A stretch of DNA of 6,409 nucleotides, from NCBI GenBank assembly GCA_021778375.1, contig JAJYCM010000163.1:1-6409 (forward strand), written 5' to 3'. The position numbers were made by a program, and so were the translations under genes. Under the pieces are notes generated by a model. The model saw only the letters and a program-made list of their open reading frames with translations, was not told the DNA's origin and made no database searches. Positions 6,321 to 6,409 of this stretch are shown in pieces. Each line of letters begins with the position of its first letter. Position 1 is the first letter of the stretch. Source of the stretch: Bacteroidota bacterium (GTDB taxonomy: Bacteria; Bacteroidota; Ignavibacteria; Ignavibacteriales; Ignavibacteriaceae).

Positions 6321-6351
6321 TTGATTTTCTATTCATCTAAAGATAAATTTG
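6321..6351 (+). promoter_or_regulatory. Bacteroidetes-type promoter (TTG-N20-TAnnTTTG) abutting the BatA start
   Basis: TTG at 6321-6323 is followed after 20 nt by TAAATTTG (6344-6351), a perfect TAnnTTTG. Both elements and the spacing match the Bacteroidetes/Flavobacterium consensus (TTG, 17-23 nt, TAnnTTTG). The -7 box ends only 4 nt before the ATG at 6356. Transcription would then begin within a few bases of the start codon, giving a leaderless or nearly leaderless mRNA. No Shine-Dalgarno is present, which fits. Chance matches are common in AT-rich DNA. Confidence 0.42.
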
Positions 6352-6355
6352 AACA

Positions 6356-6409
6356 ATGATTTTCTTAAACCCCGCAGTATTATTTGGACTATTAGCCGCC
6401 TCGATCCCG
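6356..6409 (+). CDS. BatA-type membrane protein, N-terminal fragment (runs off right edge)
   Basis: Only 18 codons are visible, reading MIFLNPAVLFGLLAASIP. This closely resembles the start of BatA/aerotolerance-regulator N-terminal domains (TIGR02226 type, typically M-x-F-L-N-P-x-x-L-x-G-L-x-A-x-x-I-P followed by I-x-I-H-L). In that family this is the beginning of the first of two N-terminal membrane helices. Full-length members in Bacteroidota are inner-membrane proteins of several hundred residues, often linked to MoxR ATPase/VWA gene clusters. Their biochemical role is poorly defined. The ATG is supported by the match beginning exactly at the first residue, although there is no Shine-Dalgarno. 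The fragment is short, so the call rests on a distinctive but brief motif. Confidence 0.75.
   Translation, partial: MIFLNPAVLFGLLAASIP

Overview
The window reads as AT-rich chromosomal DNA from a Bacteroidota/Chlorobiota-group (FCB) bacterium. Ignavibacteria is my best guess. The clues are a type IX secretion C-terminal tail of the 'NYPNPFNPST ... LPSGIYIYRI' kind typical of that class, a mitochondrial-type aconitase, a BatA-type N-terminus at the right edge, and two matches to the Bacteroidetes -7 promoter box TAnnTTTG. This placement comes from protein style only and has not been tested by a search. Every supported gene is on the + strand.

Region 1 (3-1525): the C-terminal end of a SAM-dependent methyltransferase is followed 29 nt later by a complete FAD-dependent oxidoreductase of the geranylgeranyl-reductase/hydroxylase superfamily. 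The pair looks like the tail of an operon. The same two enzyme types accompany a type III polyketide synthase in phenolic-lipid (SrsABC-like) clusters, so such a synthase may lie just to the left of the window.

Region 2 (1526-4372): an enlarged GroES-like protein (126 aa) is followed by a complete 753-aa aconitase of the TCA cycle. All three [4Fe-4S] cysteines and the key active-site residues are present. A strong Shine-Dalgarno fixes the aconitase start at 2111.

Region 3 (4373-4757): a 385-nt intergenic stretch contains a 14-bp hairpin followed by a T-rich tail. This is probably the terminator after aconitase. Each arm is itself a near-palindromic 13-mer, so it may also be a dispersed repeat.

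Region 4 (4758-6110): a secreted protein has a signal peptide, six Asp-box/BNR-type repeats plus a degenerate seventh (a likely seven-bladed beta-propeller), and a type A T9SS sorting tail. Its substrate is unknown.

Region 5 (6111-6409): a 245-nt gap with a pyrimidine-rich tract leads to a good Bacteroidetes-type promoter almost touching an ATG at 6356. The 18 visible codons match the start of BatA-type membrane proteins, and the gene runs off the right edge.

No RNA gene, CRISPR array, insertion sequence or obvious novel defence system is visible. Most of the window is ordinary. The points most worth checking are the enlarged GroES beside aconitase, the double-palindrome hairpin, the predicted phenolic-lipid operon and the near-leaderless promoter at the right edge.
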